Assembly (NCBI GenBank): GCA_027486345.1
Contig: JAIXPH010000059.1
Location: forward strand, 1-64,000
Direction: 5' to 3'
DNA length: 64,000 nt
Source of the DNA: Paracoccaceae bacterium
Lineage (GTDB): Bacteria; Pseudomonadota; Alphaproteobacteria; Rhodobacterales; Rhodobacteraceae
Under the pieces are notes generated by a model. That model did no database searches. It was not told where the DNA came from and saw only the letters and a program-made list of their open reading frames with translations. Shown here piece after piece: positions 1-9,397 of the stretch. The position numbers were made by a program, and so were the translations under genes. Within the stretch, counting starts at the first letter, position 1. Every line of letters starts with the position of its first letter.

Positions 1-12
1 AGGAGAGGTCCA

Positions 13-1716
13 ATGAAATTCAAAACCGCCCTCATGGGCGCGGCCGCAGCCTTCGTGCTTGCCCCGGCGGCTTATGCCGAGCGTGGCACGGACGGGGAAG
101 TGAAGCTTACCTTCCCGCAGGCCGTGTCGATCATGAACCCCTATCTCACGGGCGGCACCAAGGACATCTATGCCGCGTCCATGGTGCTGGAGCCGCTGGC
201 GGGCCTGACGCCCGATGGCGTGCTGGTCCCCAAACTGGTCACCGAAATCCCGACCAAGGAAAATGGCGGCATCTCGGAGGACATGACCTCGATCACCTGG
301 AAGCTGCTGCCGGACCTGAAATGGTCGGATGGCACGCCGGTGACGGCGGATGACGCCGTGTTCACCTGGCAATATTGCACCGATCCGGCGGGCGGCTGCT
401 CGCAGGCGACCAAATACGAAGGCATTGCTTCGGTCGAGGCGGTCGATGCCTCGACCATCAAGGTGAATTTCACCGGCCCCAAGGCGAACCCCTATACCGC
501 CTTCGTCTCGGCCCTTGCCCCGATCCTGCAGAAAAAGCAGTTTGAAGCCTGCCTTGGCGCCGCTGCCCCCACCTGCACCGATGCCAACAACATGCCCGTG
601 GGCACCGGCCCCTTCATGGTGACGGGTTTCACCGTCAATGACACCGTGTCGATGGCCGCCAACCCGAACTACCGCGACCCGGCCAAGCCCGCTTTTGCGA
701 CGGCTGTGATCAAGGGCGGCGGCGATGCCGAAGGCTCGGCCCGCGTCGTGATGGAGACCGGCGAATTCGACTACGCCTGGAACACCCAGATCCCCCCCGA
801 AACCCAAGCGTCGATGACGGCTGCGGGCAAAGGGCAATTCGTCGTAGCTTTCGGTACGCTGGTTGAGCGGATCGAAATGAACACGACCGACCCGTCGCCC
901 GACCTGCCGGAAGGCGAGCGCGCCACCGCCAAGCACCCCCACCCGATCCTGTCGGACATCAAGGTGCGCACCGCGCTGTCCAAAGCCATCGACCGCTCGA
1001 TCCTTGTCGAAGTCGGCTATGGCGCGGGCGGCAAGCCCACCTGCAACGTCATCCCCGGCCCGGCCGATTGGGCGTCGGACAATGACGGCTGCCTGACGCA
1101 GGACATGGAAGGCGCGAAAGCCCTGCTGGATGAGGCCGGCTGGACCGACACCGATGGCGACGGCATCCGCGACAAGGATGGCAAGCCGCTGAACATCCTC
1201 TATCAGACCACCGTCAACCCGATCCGTCAGGACTTCCAGGCGCTGATCAAGGATTGGTGGACCGAGCTTGGCGTGAACGTCGAACTCAAAGCCATCGATC
1301 CGGGCGTGTTCTTCGGCGGTGACCCCGGCTCGCCGGACACCTTCCAGAAGTTCTATGCCGACGTCGAGATGTATGCCAACAACTCGGAAAGCCCGGACCC
1401 GGAAAGCTATCTGGGCCAGTACCAGTGCAAGAACGCGCCGAGCCCGGAAACCCAGTGGCAGGGCGAAAACATCAACCGCTTCTGCAACCCGGACTATGAC
1501 GCGCTCTATGCGACGCTGGCCACCACGACCGACATCGCGGCGCGTCAGGAGATCGCCAAGAAGCTGAACGACATGGTGACCAAGGACAGCATGATCGTGG
1601 TTCCGCTGGTCCACCGCGGCACGCTCTCGGCGCATTCCAACGCGCTGGGCGGTGTGCAGATCAACGCATGGGACTCCGAACTGTGGAACGTCGCGGACTG
1701 GTTCCGCGTGAAGTGA
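13..1716 (+). CDS. ABC transporter substrate-binding protein, family 5 (peptide/nickel type)
   Basis: A 567-residue extracytoplasmic solute-binding protein of the DppA/OppA family that would deliver peptides or similar solutes to the two permeases just downstream. Residues 1-22 form a Sec signal peptide with an Ala-Tyr-Ala cleavage site and no lipobox cysteine, so it should be a free periplasmic protein. The length and the segment around TWKLLPDLKWSDGTPVTADD are typical of the family. An AGGAGAGG ribosome site at 1-8 supports the ATG at 13. Several cysteine pairs in the mature part (QYCTDPAGGC, CLGAAAPTC) suggest disulfides. The solute cannot be deduced. Confidence 0.93.
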   Translation: MKFKTALMGAAAAFVLAPAAYAERGTDGEVKLTFPQAVSIMNPYLTGGTKDIYAASMVLEPLAGLTPDGVLVPKLVTEIPTKENGGISEDMTSITWKLLPDLKWSDGTPVTADDAVFTWQYCTDPAGGCSQATKYEGIASVEAVDASTIKVNFTGPKANPYTAFVSALAPILQKKQFEACLGAAAPTCTDANNMPVGTGPFMVTGFTVNDTVSMAANPNYRDPAKPAFATAVIKGGGDAEGSARVVMETGEFDYAWNTQIPPETQASMTAAGKGQFVVAFGTLVERIEMNTTDPSPDLPEGERATAKHPHPILSDIKVRTALSKAIDRSILVEVGYGAGGKPTCNVIPGPADWASDNDGCLTQDMEGAKALLDEAGWTDTDGDGIRDKDGKPLNILYQTTVNPIRQDFQALIKDWWTELGVNVELKAIDPGVFFGGDPGSPDTFQKFYADVEMYANNSESPDPESYLGQYQCKNAPSPETQWQGENINRFCNPDYDALYATLATTTDIAARQEIAKKLNDMVTKDSMIVVPLVHRGTLSAHSNALGGVQINAWDSELWNVADWFRVK

Positions 1717-1724
1717 CCTGAACC

Positions 1725-1750
1725 GAGGGGGGCCGAGACCGGCCCCCCTC
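1725..1750 (+). terminator. Intra-operon stem-loop after the binding-protein gene
   Basis: A perfect 10-bp GC-rich stem (GAGGGGGGCC at 1725-1734 with GGCCCCCCTC at 1741-1750) and a 6-nt loop sit just after the binding-protein stop codon, with no T-run. Hairpins here are known in ABC operons to stabilise the upstream mRNA or attenuate permease expression, so that the binding protein is made in excess. That role is inferred. Confidence 0.6.
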
Positions 1751-1811
1751 ACCCCCCGTTCGTCCCATCTGACGAACTTGTCCCATAGCTCAATCCCAAG
1801 GCGCACCGGGC

Positions 1812-2819
1812 ATGCTGACCTTCACCCTTCGCAGGCTGCTGCTGGCCATTCCCATCTTGCTGGTCATCAGTCTTGTGATCTTTCTTCTGGTCGATCTCGC
1901 GCCCGGATCGCCCATGTCCGAAATTCCTCTGACGGTCCCGCCGGAGGTGCGCCAGAAGATGATTGCGGCCATGGGGGCCGATCAGCCGGTCTTCGTGCGC
2001 TATCTCTTGTGGCTGAAACAGTTTTTCTGGGTCGAGCCGATGACGCTGGTCGATGGATGGTTCGGCACCACCTTTGTCGAGGGCGAGCAGCGCATCCTGT
2101 CCTGGCAATCGCGCAGCCCGGTCTTCGACATCATCGGACAGCGCATCCCGCAAACCCTGACCGTGGTCGGCACGGCCTATCTGGTGGGCATCCTGATCGC
2201 GGTGCCGATCGGCATCTATTCGGCCTATCGGCAATATTCGGTCTTTGACCAGGCGGGCACCCTGTTTGCCATGATCGGCTTTTCCGTGCCCACCTTCTTT
2301 TCCGGCACGCTGTTCATCATCATCTTCGCCGTCTGGCTGGGCTGGTTTCCCACCAAATATGACACCACGCTGACCGTGACCGATTGGGAGAGTTTCGTTC
2401 AGCGACTGCGCCAGATGGCGCTGCCCGTGATGACGCTGGGCCTCGCCAATGCCGCCGCGATCAGCCGCTACATGCGGTCGTCCATGCTGGACAACATGGC
2501 GATGGATTACGTCCGCACCGCCCGTGCCAAGGGCATGAGCGAGCGGGTGGTGGTCCTGAAACATGTGCTGCGCAATTCGCTGATCCCGGTCGTCACCGTC
2601 ATCGCGCTGGGCATCCCGTCGATCTTTGGCGGGGCCATCATCACGGAAAACCTGTTCGGCGTGAACGGCATCGGGGCGGCGCTGATCGGCGCGATCCATG
2701 CCAATGACATTCCCATGGTGCAGACGCTGGCCTTTATCTTTGCCGTGCTGATCGTGCTCTTCAACCTGATCGCTGATGTGATCTATGGCCTCTTGGACCC
2801 CCGGATCCGCTATGACTGA
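1812..2819 (+). CDS. ABC transporter permease, DppB/OppB type
   Basis: A 335-residue inner-membrane permease with an N-terminal helix (FTLRRLLLAIPILLVISLVI) that is the hallmark of DppB-type subunits, then a periplasmic loop and about five more helices. The ATPase-coupling loop lies near residues 235-255 (YVRTARAKGMSERVVVLKHV), matching the EAA motif. It follows the binding protein after a hairpin and overlaps the second permease by 8 bases, so the three genes form one operon. The ligand is unknown. Confidence 0.92.
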   Translation: MLTFTLRRLLLAIPILLVISLVIFLLVDLAPGSPMSEIPLTVPPEVRQKMIAAMGADQPVFVRYLLWLKQFFWVEPMTLVDGWFGTTFVEGEQRILSWQSRSPVFDIIGQRIPQTLTVVGTAYLVGILIAVPIGIYSAYRQYSVFDQAGTLFAMIGFSVPTFFSGTLFIIIFAVWLGWFPTKYDTTLTVTDWESFVQRLRQMALPVMTLGLANAAAISRYMRSSMLDNMAMDYVRTARAKGMSERVVVLKHVLRNSLIPVVTVIALGIPSIFGGAIITENLFGVNGIGAALIGAIHANDIPMVQTLAFIFAVLIVLFNLIADVIYGLLDPRIRYD

Positions 2820-3720
2820 CACCAGCGCCGCCACCAAACCCTCCAGCCCGTTGCGCGATGTCTGGGTGCAGTTCCGCAGCCACAAGGGCGCGATGTTCGG
2901 GCTGATCACGCTGTCGGTGCTGATCATCGCCGTGCTGATCGGCCCCTATCTGTGGGTGCCCGAAAAGCTGTCGGTCGCGCAGGCGATCAAGCTTAAGAAC
3001 CAAGGGCCGTCCTTGCGCTTTCCCTTGGGGACCGACCAGTTGGGCCGGGACATGCTGGCGCGGATGCTGCTGGCGGGGCGGATCTCGCTGGCAGTGGGTC
3101 TGGTCGCCATGGGCATCGCCATCGTGTTCGGCACGCTGATCGGGGTCCTCGCCGGGTATTTCCGCCGCCTTGACGGGCCGCTGATGCGCCTGACCGACAT
3201 GTTCCTTGCGCTGCCGCTGATCCCCTTGCTTCTGGTCATGGTGATGCTGTTCCGCGACCGCATCGCCGGGCTGATCGGGCCGGAGATGGGGGCCTTCACC
3301 CTGATCGTCTTTGCCATCGGCATCACGTCCTGGATGGCCACCGCGCGCATCGTGCGCGGTGAGGTGCTGACGCTGAAGGAACGCGAATATGTGCTGGCCG
3401 CCCGGTCCATCGGCGCGCGGCCCAATCGGATCATCCTGCGCCACATCCTGCCCAATGTGATCTCGCCCGTCATGGTGGCGGCGACGCTGGGCGTGGCCGA
3501 GGCGATCATCACGGAATCCGTGCTGTCCTTCCTTGGCCTTGGCTTCCCGCCGGATTTCCCGACATGGGGACGGCTTTTGTACGATGGCCTGCAATACATG
3601 CAGGTCTATCCCGAACGGGTGGTCTGGCCCGGGGTGGCCATCTCGCTGACCGTGCTGAGCGTGAACTACATCGGCGACGGTCTGCGCGACGCCTTGGACC
3701 CGCGCATCCGGGGGCGGTGA
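2812..3720 (+). CDS. ABC transporter permease, DppC/OppC type
   Basis: A 302-residue inner-membrane permease partner of the preceding subunit. The start is the ATG at 2812, inside the end of the previous gene, giving MTDTSAATKPSS; the longer frame only adds shadow sequence. An N-terminal OppC_N-type helix is followed by the permease core, with the EAA-type loop REYVLAARSIGARPNRIILR and the C-terminal ALDPRIRGR typical of DppC. No ATPase gene follows, because the next genes are convergent. The ATP-binding subunits must lie upstream of the window or elsewhere. Confidence 0.92.
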   Translation: MTDTSAATKPSSPLRDVWVQFRSHKGAMFGLITLSVLIIAVLIGPYLWVPEKLSVAQAIKLKNQGPSLRFPLGTDQLGRDMLARMLLAGRISLAVGLVAMGIAIVFGTLIGVLAGYFRRLDGPLMRLTDMFLALPLIPLLLVMVMLFRDRIAGLIGPEMGAFTLIVFAIGITSWMATARIVRGEVLTLKEREYVLAARSIGARPNRIILRHILPNVISPVMVAATLGVAEAIITESVLSFLGLGFPPDFPTWGRLLYDGLQYMQVYPERVVWPGVAISLTVLSVNYIGDGLRDALDPRIRGR

Positions 3721-3723
3721 ATG

Positions 3724-3744
3724 GGGGGCGGTGATCCCGCCCCC
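3724..3744. terminator. GC-rich hairpin between convergent genes
   Basis: An 8-bp perfect stem (GGGGGCGG at 3724-3731, CCGCCCCC at 3737-3744) with a 5-nt loop fills the 29-bp gap between the convergent permease gene and cydB. There is no T-run on either strand, so intrinsic termination is uncertain. Its place between two converging ends favours a shared terminator or mRNA end. Confidence 0.45.
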
Positions 3745-3749
3745 GTGGG

Positions 3750-4748
3750 TCAGTCGTAGCGCAGCGCCGTCGCCTTGCCGCGAAAGATCGTATAGGCAAG
3801 GACCGTGTAGCACAGGATCACAGGCAGCACGATCAGGGTGCCCACAAGGATGATCGACAGGCTTTCGGTGCTGGAAGCCGCCTCAAGGATCGTCAGCTTT
3901 TCCGGCACGATGTAGGGGAAAAAGCTGTAGGCCATCCCCGAAAAGCCCAAGACCATCAGCGCCGTCGCCCCGGCGAAGGGGAACCACGCGAAATGGTCCC
4001 CCGGTGCGGGCAGCCGCTTCAGCGCGATCCACAAGAGCGCGACCAGTGCCCCCGCCATCAGGGGCAGGGGGGCCAGTGTGACAATCTCAGGAAAGCGGAA
4101 CCACTTGTCAAAGATGCGCGCTGAAACCAGAGGCGTTGCGGCAGAAACCGCGCCCATCCCGATCACCACGCCCCAGATGCCGCCCTGCGCCCATGTCACC
4201 GCCTTGCGCTGCAAGGCCCCGTCGGTCTTGAAGATCACCCAAGCCGCGCCGATGAAGCTGTAGGCCACGGTCAAGGCCCCCGCGGTCAGCAGGGCAAAGG
4301 CGACCTCGGCCCAGCCCCAGCGCAGGCCCATGATATAGAGCCCCAGCATGAACCCCTGCGACAGCGCGGCCATCAGAGAGCCCGTAAAGAACGCGGCATC
4401 CCAGCGGCCCTTGTGCACCAGCGGGGCCTTCGCGCGGAACTCGAACGCCACGCCGCGCAGGATCAACCCGATCAGCATCACCGCCACGGGCAGGTAAAGC
4501 GCCGTCAGGATCGCGCCATGCGCGGCGGGAAAGGCCACCAGCAGGATGCCAATGGCCAAGACCAGCCATGTTTCATTCGCGTCCCAGAACGGCCCGATGG
4601 AGGCGACCATGCGGTCACGCTCCTCGGGTTCCGAAAAGGGGAACAGCAGGCCGACGCCAAGGTCGAACCCGTCAAGGATGACATAAAGCAGGATCGACAG
4701 CCCCATCAGGAAGGCAAAGATCAGCGGCAGCACATCGGGCGCGAACAT
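3750..4748 (-). CDS. cydB: Cytochrome bd-type quinol oxidase subunit II
   Basis: A 332-residue membrane protein, the CydB/CioB subunit that pairs with CydA in a quinol oxidase reducing oxygen to water. The start at 4748 gives MFAPDVLPLIFAFLMGL, and the segment LYVILDGFDLGVGLLFPF is the characteristic first-helix motif. About eight to nine hydrophobic helices are visible. It begins 4 bases after the cydA stop codon, so the two are co-transcribed and probably translationally coupled. No cydX-like small gene is recognisable after it. The true start lies 15 codons inside the longest open frame. Confidence 0.95.
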   Translation of the reverse strand: MFAPDVLPLIFAFLMGLSILLYVILDGFDLGVGLLFPFSEPEERDRMVASIGPFWDANETWLVLAIGILLVAFPAAHGAILTALYLPVAVMLIGLILRGVAFEFRAKAPLVHKGRWDAAFFTGSLMAALSQGFMLGLYIMGLRWGWAEVAFALLTAGALTVAYSFIGAAWVIFKTDGALQRKAVTWAQGGIWGVVIGMGAVSAATPLVSARIFDKWFRFPEIVTLAPLPLMAGALVALLWIALKRLPAPGDHFAWFPFAGATALMVLGFSGMAYSFFPYIVPEKLTILEAASSTESLSIILVGTLIVLPVILCYTVLAYTIFRGKATALRYD

Positions 4749-4752
4749 GGGG

Positions 4753-6108
4753 TTACTCCGCCGGTTGCAGGGCAGGGGTGACGGGCGGGGCAAAGAAACT
4801 GCCCTTGCGCGCCAGATGGAAGATCACGCCGACGTAGGCCACCAACAGCGCAGCATAGACGGCGAGGTAGGCCAGCAGCGTGGTCAGAACCATGCCCGCC
4901 GCCACGGGCCCCACGGCATCGGCGGTGGTCAAAACGCCCTGCACCAGCCACGGCTGACGGCCGATCTCGGTCACATACCAGCCCGCCAGCGTGGCGATCC
5001 AGCCCGAAAAGGTCATGCCCACCAGCGCCATCAGATAGGGGCGGGGCAGCGCCGTCGCACCGCGCCGGTGCAGGAACCACAGCCCCGCCGCACCGGCAGC
5101 CAGCATCAGCATGCCCGTGCCCACCATGACGCGGAAGCCCCAGAACACAGGCGCGACAGGCGGATGCAGCACGGTGCCATCGGCGGCCACGAAGTCATTC
5201 AGCCCCGGCACCACCCCGTCAGGATCATGCTTGAGGATGATCGACGCGCCGGAGGGAATGCCAATCTCGAACCGGTTTTCCCGCGCGGCCTCATCCGGCA
5301 GGGCAAAGAGGACCAGGGGCACGTTCGGCCCGGTCTCCCAATTCCCCTCCATCGCGGCCACCTTTTGCGGCTGATGCTCCAGCGTGTTCAGGCCATGCAT
5401 GTCGCCGGCAAGGATCTGCAACGGGATCAGCGTCGCGCCGAGGATCACGCCAAAGCGCAGGCCGCTGGCCACGGCGGGCGCATGATCCCCGCGCAGCCAG
5501 CGATAGGCCGAAATCCCCGCGATCAGGAAGGCCACCGTCAGGCCCGAGGCCAGCAGCATATGCACCAGACGGTAGGGCAGCGACGGGTTGAAGATGATGG
5601 CCATCCAGTCGGTCGCATGGACCACGCCGTCCCGCAGTTCAAACCCCGCTGGCGTGTGCATCCACGAGTTCAGCACCAGGATCCAGAACGCGCTCATCGT
5701 GGTGCCGAAGGCGACCAGAACAGTGGCCAGCGTATGGACCCACCCCGGCACACGGGAGGCGCCGAATAGCATGATGCCAAGGAACACCGCCTCAAGGAAA
5801 AACGCGGTCAGCACTTCATAGGCCAGAAGCGGCCCTGCCACATTGCCGACCGTCTCCATGAAGCCCGGCCAGTTGGTGCCGAACTGGAAGGACATGGTGA
5901 TGCCCGACACCACCCCCATCGCGAAGGAGAGGGCGAAGACCTTTACCCAGAACATGTAAAGGTCCATCCACTTGCGTTCCCCGGTGCGGTTGTAGCGCAG
6001 CTTGAAGAACAACAGCACCCATCCCAGCGCGATGGTGATGGTGGGAAACAGGATGTGGAAGGAAATGTTGGCCGCAAACTGGATGCGGGAGAGGATCAGC
6101 GTATCCAT
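4753..6108 (-). CDS. cydA: Cytochrome bd-type quinol oxidase subunit I, short Q-loop (CioA-like)
   Basis: A 451-residue subunit I that carries the haems of a bd oxidase. H18, in the first helix (AANISFHILFPTITIALGW), matches the haem b595 ligand position of the family. The quinol loop keeps the DMHGLNTLEHQPQKVAAMEG motif with the conserved Lys and Glu, and the GRQPW motif is intact (EIGRQPWLVQG). At 451 residues it lacks the long Q-loop insertion of the E. coli enzyme, placing it with short-loop, often cyanide-insensitive (CioA) oxidases. It likely supports respiration at low oxygen or under inhibitor stress. Confidence 0.95.
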   Translation of the reverse strand: MDTLILSRIQFAANISFHILFPTITIALGWVLLFFKLRYNRTGERKWMDLYMFWVKVFALSFAMGVVSGITMSFQFGTNWPGFMETVGNVAGPLLAYEVLTAFFLEAVFLGIMLFGASRVPGWVHTLATVLVAFGTTMSAFWILVLNSWMHTPAGFELRDGVVHATDWMAIIFNPSLPYRLVHMLLASGLTVAFLIAGISAYRWLRGDHAPAVASGLRFGVILGATLIPLQILAGDMHGLNTLEHQPQKVAAMEGNWETGPNVPLVLFALPDEAARENRFEIGIPSGASIILKHDPDGVVPGLNDFVAADGTVLHPPVAPVFWGFRVMVGTGMLMLAAGAAGLWFLHRRGATALPRPYLMALVGMTFSGWIATLAGWYVTEIGRQPWLVQGVLTTADAVGPVAAGMVLTTLLAYLAVYAALLVAYVGVIFHLARKGSFFAPPVTPALQPAE

Positions 6109-6201
6109 GACTCACCTTTTCTCGACTGGGGGAGATATGGTGCGTCTCGCTTCGGTTGCGAGGGGCTGCGTCAGCCCGCCCCATGCGACCGTTTTGGCCG
6201 C

Positions 6202-7605
6202 TCAGCGCCGGATGGCGGGCACACGGCAGACCTTGCGTTCGATGGCGTCAAACACCCGCGCGGCGACGTTCTTGCCGGTCGCGGTCTCGATCCCCTCGAA
6301 CCCCGGTGAGGAATTGACCTCCAGCACCTTGGGCCCTTCGGCGGCGCGCAAGAGGTCCACCCCGCAGAGCGTCAGGCGAAAGGCGCGGGCGGCGCGCAGG
6401 GCGGTCTCGCGTTCCTTGGCGCTGATCCGTACGGGTTCCGCGCTGCCGCCCTGATGCAGGTTCGACCGGAACTCCCCGGCGGCGGCCCGGCGGCGCATCG
6501 CGGCCACAACCCGCCCGGCGACGACCAGACAGCGGATGTCGGCCCCCTTTGCCTCGGCCACGAAATCCTGCACCAGAAAATCCGCCTTCAGCCCGCGAAA
6601 GGCCGAGATCACCGATTGCGCGGCCCCTTGGGTTTCGGCCAGCACCACGCCCTTGCCCTGCGCGCTTTCCAGCAGCTTCACCACCAGCGGCGCACCGCCC
6701 ACCAGCGAGATCAGATTGGCCGTGTCCTTGGGCGATGAGGCAAAGGCGGTTTCCGGCATCAGGATCTGGTGGCGGGCCAAGATCTGATGCGCATGCAGCT
6801 TGTCGCGGCTGGCCACGATGCCGTCAGGCGGGTTGACGATCCATGTCCCCCGCGCCTGAAACTGCCGCAGGACCGCCGCGCCATAGGCGGTCACACTCGC
6901 CCCGATGCGGGGGATCACCGCGTCGTAATGCGGCAGGGTGCGTCCGTCATAATGAATCTCCGGCGACAACGCATTGATCGCCATGTAACAGCGCGAGGTG
7001 TCCAACACCTCGACCGCATGGCCGCGCTTGACGCCTTCCTCGACCAGACGGCGGGTGGAATAGGCCCCGCCTTCGCGCGACAGCACCGCCACGCGCAGCG
7101 CGCGTTTCAAGGGCACCTTGCCCGCCGGGGCGAAATAGGGATCAAAGCTCAGCCGTGGCTGAAGGAAGGCCTCTGTCGGGGTGATGATCGTCGACTCGGG
7201 CAGCGCCTGCCGCCCCAGAAGCATGCGATAGGCCATGTTTCCCCGGTCGGTCAGCGTCACCTCGATGGGCCAGCGGCGGGGGCCCATCCCAGCCTCGGTC
7301 TGGATGACGAAGCGCTGTTCCGTCTCGCCGTTCGACGAGGTCACGTCGCGCCGGTCAAGGATCGGGGCCGAACAGTTGACGATCACATCGCTGCGACCGG
7401 GGATCGGATGCACGGTGAATCGCACCATCGGCGCTTGGACGGGGCCGAAAGCCTCGATGTCAAAGGCGTGCAGGGCCGAGGTGCGCGCGCCGGTGTCCAC
7501 CTTGGCCAGAAGCGCGGGCAAGCCGAGGGCGGGCAGGGACAGCCATTCCTCCCATCCAAGGCGCAAGGGATCGCCGGCGTGCAGGGGATCAGGGGACAGC
7601 AGCAT
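6202..7605 (-). CDS. rimK: RimB-type retropepsin-like protease / RimK-type ATP-grasp ligase fusion
   Basis: A 467-residue two-domain protein. Residues about 15-150 match the family called ATP-dependent zinc protease or retropepsin-like (RimB type), with the DTGA motif at residues 37-40 (KVDTGARTSALHA). Residues about 165-467 are an ATP-grasp ligase of the RimK family, with VVKLLESAQGKGV, the LVQDFVAEAKGADIRCLVV lid region and the metal/ATP-binding end VLEVNSSPGFEGIE. RimK enzymes add glutamate to protein C-termini, classically ribosomal protein S6; in pseudomonads rimB is a separate gene next to rimK. The substrate here is not known. It lies downstream of moaA on the same strand. Confidence 0.88.
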   Translation of the reverse strand: MLLSPDPLHAGDPLRLGWEEWLSLPALGLPALLAKVDTGARTSALHAFDIEAFGPVQAPMVRFTVHPIPGRSDVIVNCSAPILDRRDVTSSNGETEQRFVIQTEAGMGPRRWPIEVTLTDRGNMAYRMLLGRQALPESTIITPTEAFLQPRLSFDPYFAPAGKVPLKRALRVAVLSREGGAYSTRRLVEEGVKRGHAVEVLDTSRCYMAINALSPEIHYDGRTLPHYDAVIPRIGASVTAYGAAVLRQFQARGTWIVNPPDGIVASRDKLHAHQILARHQILMPETAFASSPKDTANLISLVGGAPLVVKLLESAQGKGVVLAETQGAAQSVISAFRGLKADFLVQDFVAEAKGADIRCLVVAGRVVAAMRRRAAAGEFRSNLHQGGSAEPVRISAKERETALRAARAFRLTLCGVDLLRAAEGPKVLEVNSSPGFEGIETATGKNVAARVFDAIERKVCRVPAIRR

Positions 7606-7689
7606 GGCAGAACTCCGGCATGGTGCCGGAAGCCATGACGGCGAAGGGTATCGGTTTCGTGACGGTGGGCCGCCCGATCAACCTACCGT

Positions 7690-8730
7690 TCAGCCGCCCG
7701 TATGGCTCATGTGGCGGGACATCTGACCCCCGACTTTGCCCGCCACGGACTGACGCGAATAGTCGAAGTCATGCCCCTTGGGTTTGCGCGCGATGGCGGC
7801 GCGGATGGCCTGCTCCAGCGCGGCATCATCCGGACTGGCCCGCAGCGGCGCGCGCAGGTCGGCCATGTCCTCTTGGCCGAGGCACATGTAAAGCTCTCCG
7901 GTGCAGGTCAGGCGCACGCGGTTGCAGCTTTCGCAGAAGTTATGCGTCAAAGGCGTGATGAAGCCGATCCTCTGGCCGGTTTCTTCCAGCCGGACATAGC
8001 GGGCGGGGCCGCCAGTGCGGTCGGGCAGGTCGGTGACGGTGAACCGATCCGCATAGCGCGCGCGCAGGTCTGACAGCGCCCAATACTGGTCCAGACGGTT
8101 TTCATTGCCCAGATCACCCATCGGCATGACCTCGATCCAGGTCAGATCATGGCCTTCGCGGGCGCACCAGTCGGTCAGGCTGAACTGTTCATCCTCGTTG
8201 AAGCCCTTCAGCGCCACGGCGTTGATCTTGACCCTCAGCCCCGCGTCCTTTGCGGCAGTGATGCCGTCCAGCACCTGGGCCAAGCGGCCCCAGCGGGTGA
8301 TGTCGGCGAACTTCGCCTCATCCAGCGTATCGAGCGAGACATTGATCCGCCGCACCCCGCACTCCGCCAGCTCGGCGGCATGTTTGCGCAGTTGCGAGCC
8401 GTTGGTGGTCAGCGTCAGTTCCTTCAAGGCACCTGAGTCGAGGTGCCGCGACATGGCGCGAAAGAAGGTCATGATGCCCTTACGCACCAAGGGCTCCCCC
8501 CCGGTGATCCGCAGCTTTTGCACGCCCATGCCGACAAAGGCGGAACAGAGCCGGTCGAGTTCTTCAAGGGTCAGCAAATCCGCCTTGGGCAGGAAGGTCA
8601 TGTTTTCCGACATGCAATAGACGCAGCGAAAATCGCAGCGGTCGGTGACCGACACCCGCAGGTAAGAGATCGCCCGGGCGAAGGGGTCGATCAGCGGTGT
8701 CGATGCGGGCAGGGGCGGGCGCGTGTCCAT
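7690..8730 (-). CDS. moaA: GTP 3',8-cyclase (molybdenum cofactor biosynthesis protein A)
   Basis: A 346-residue radical SAM enzyme making the first intermediate of molybdenum cofactor synthesis from GTP. The N-terminal cluster motif is [10 protein letters not shown], and the second cluster motif near the C-terminus is [20 protein letters not shown]. The protein ends in Gly-Gly (HMSHTGG), the tail needed for activity in the family. [13 protein letters not shown] is the SAM-binding GGEP motif. No other moa gene is adjacent. It is transcribed away from the lipoprotein gene at 8817 across an 86-bp gap. Confidence 0.96.
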   Translation of the reverse strand: MDTRPPLPASTPLIDPFARAISYLRVSVTDRCDFRCVYCMSENMTFLPKADLLTLEELDRLCSAFVGMGVQKLRITGGEPLVRKGIMTFFRAMSRHLDSGALKELTLTTNGSQLRKHAAELAECGVRRINVSLDTLDEAKFADITRWGRLAQVLDGITAAKDAGLRVKINAVALKGFNEDEQFSLTDWCAREGHDLTWIEVMPMGDLGNENRLDQYWALSDLRARYADRFTVTDLPDRTGGPARYVRLEETGQRIGFITPLTHNFCESCNRVRLTCTGELYMCLGQEDMADLRAPLRASPDDAALEQAIRAAIARKPKGHDFDYSRQSVAGKVGGQMSRHMSHTGG

Positions 8731-8816
8731 TCCTTGAAGGTAGGCAGTGGCAGCTTTCCCCGCAAGCGCGGAAGCGGCGATGGACGCGGCGGAAACGTCA
8801 GACTATCGTCGCGGGC

Positions 8817-9302
8817 ATGATGAGAACATGTCTTTCTTTCGGTGCCGTCCTCGCCATGGGCCTTGGCCTGTCGGGCTGCGGCGTGGTGGACACCCTGCGC
8901 AGCGGTCCCGTGCCCGATTCGGGGCGCGCCGCGCCAGCCCCCGCTGTGGCGGCGGCCCCCACGACCCAGCGCCTGCCCGGCATGGCGGGCGGGCAGAGCG
9001 CCGATGCGCTGGATACCACCAGCGCGGCGGAACGCACGGCGGCCCTTGCCACGCCCCCGGTGGGCGGGGCGGTTCTGGGCAAGGTCCGGGTGTCCCTGGG
9101 CAATCCGGCCGAGACGGGGTTCTGGCTGCAAGGCGGCCTCGTGACCGCCGCAGGCAAGGGCCGCGTCACCGCCGCGTCGGGCCAGTCCGTGGCCGTCGAT
9201 CTGCGCCCCGGTGTCGGGGCGGCGCAACTGTCCTTGCCCGCGTTCCGGGCGCTGGGGTTGGGTTTGACCGACCTGCCGGAAGTGACGGTCATCGCCGAGT
9301 GA
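8817..9302 (+). CDS. Small outer-membrane or periplasmic lipoprotein, unknown function
   Basis: A predicted 161-residue lipoprotein. Starting at the tandem ATGs 8817/8820, the product has a basic N-terminus, a hydrophobic core and the lipobox LSGC (GLGLSGCGVVDTL), whereas upstream codons of the open frame are not signal-like. A low-complexity Ala/Pro linker follows, then a compact C-terminal domain (about residues 85-161) beginning LGKVRVSLGNPAETGFWLQG. From memory, similar small Rhodobacteraceae proteins are often labelled D-galactarate dehydratase, which the size and lipobox do not support. A beta-rich, RlpA-like fold is possible but unproven. Confidence 0.75.
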   Translation: MMRTCLSFGAVLAMGLGLSGCGVVDTLRSGPVPDSGRAAPAPAVAAAPTTQRLPGMAGGQSADALDTTSAAERTAALATPPVGGAVLGKVRVSLGNPAETGFWLQGGLVTAAGKGRVTAASGQSVAVDLRPGVGAAQLSLPAFRALGLGLTDLPEVTVIAE

Positions 9303-9342
9303 TCAAGCGGACGGCGCGGGCAGGCCCGCGCCGACGCGGTCA

Positions 9343-9397
9343 GCTTTGCCCTGCGCGGGTGCGCAGGGCAAAGCGGGTGGGGGTTTCACACCCCCAC
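9343..9397. terminator. Double hairpin, probable terminator region
   Basis: A perfect 14-bp stem (9343-9356 with 9361-9374, loop GGGT) is followed at once by a perfect 8-bp stem (GTGGGGGT at 9377-9384 with ACCCCCAC at 9390-9397). The pair lies between the convergent lipoprotein gene and the alkD-like gene. There is no clear T-run, so this may be a bidirectional mRNA-end structure or a short intergenic repeat rather than a classical intrinsic terminator. Confidence 0.6.
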
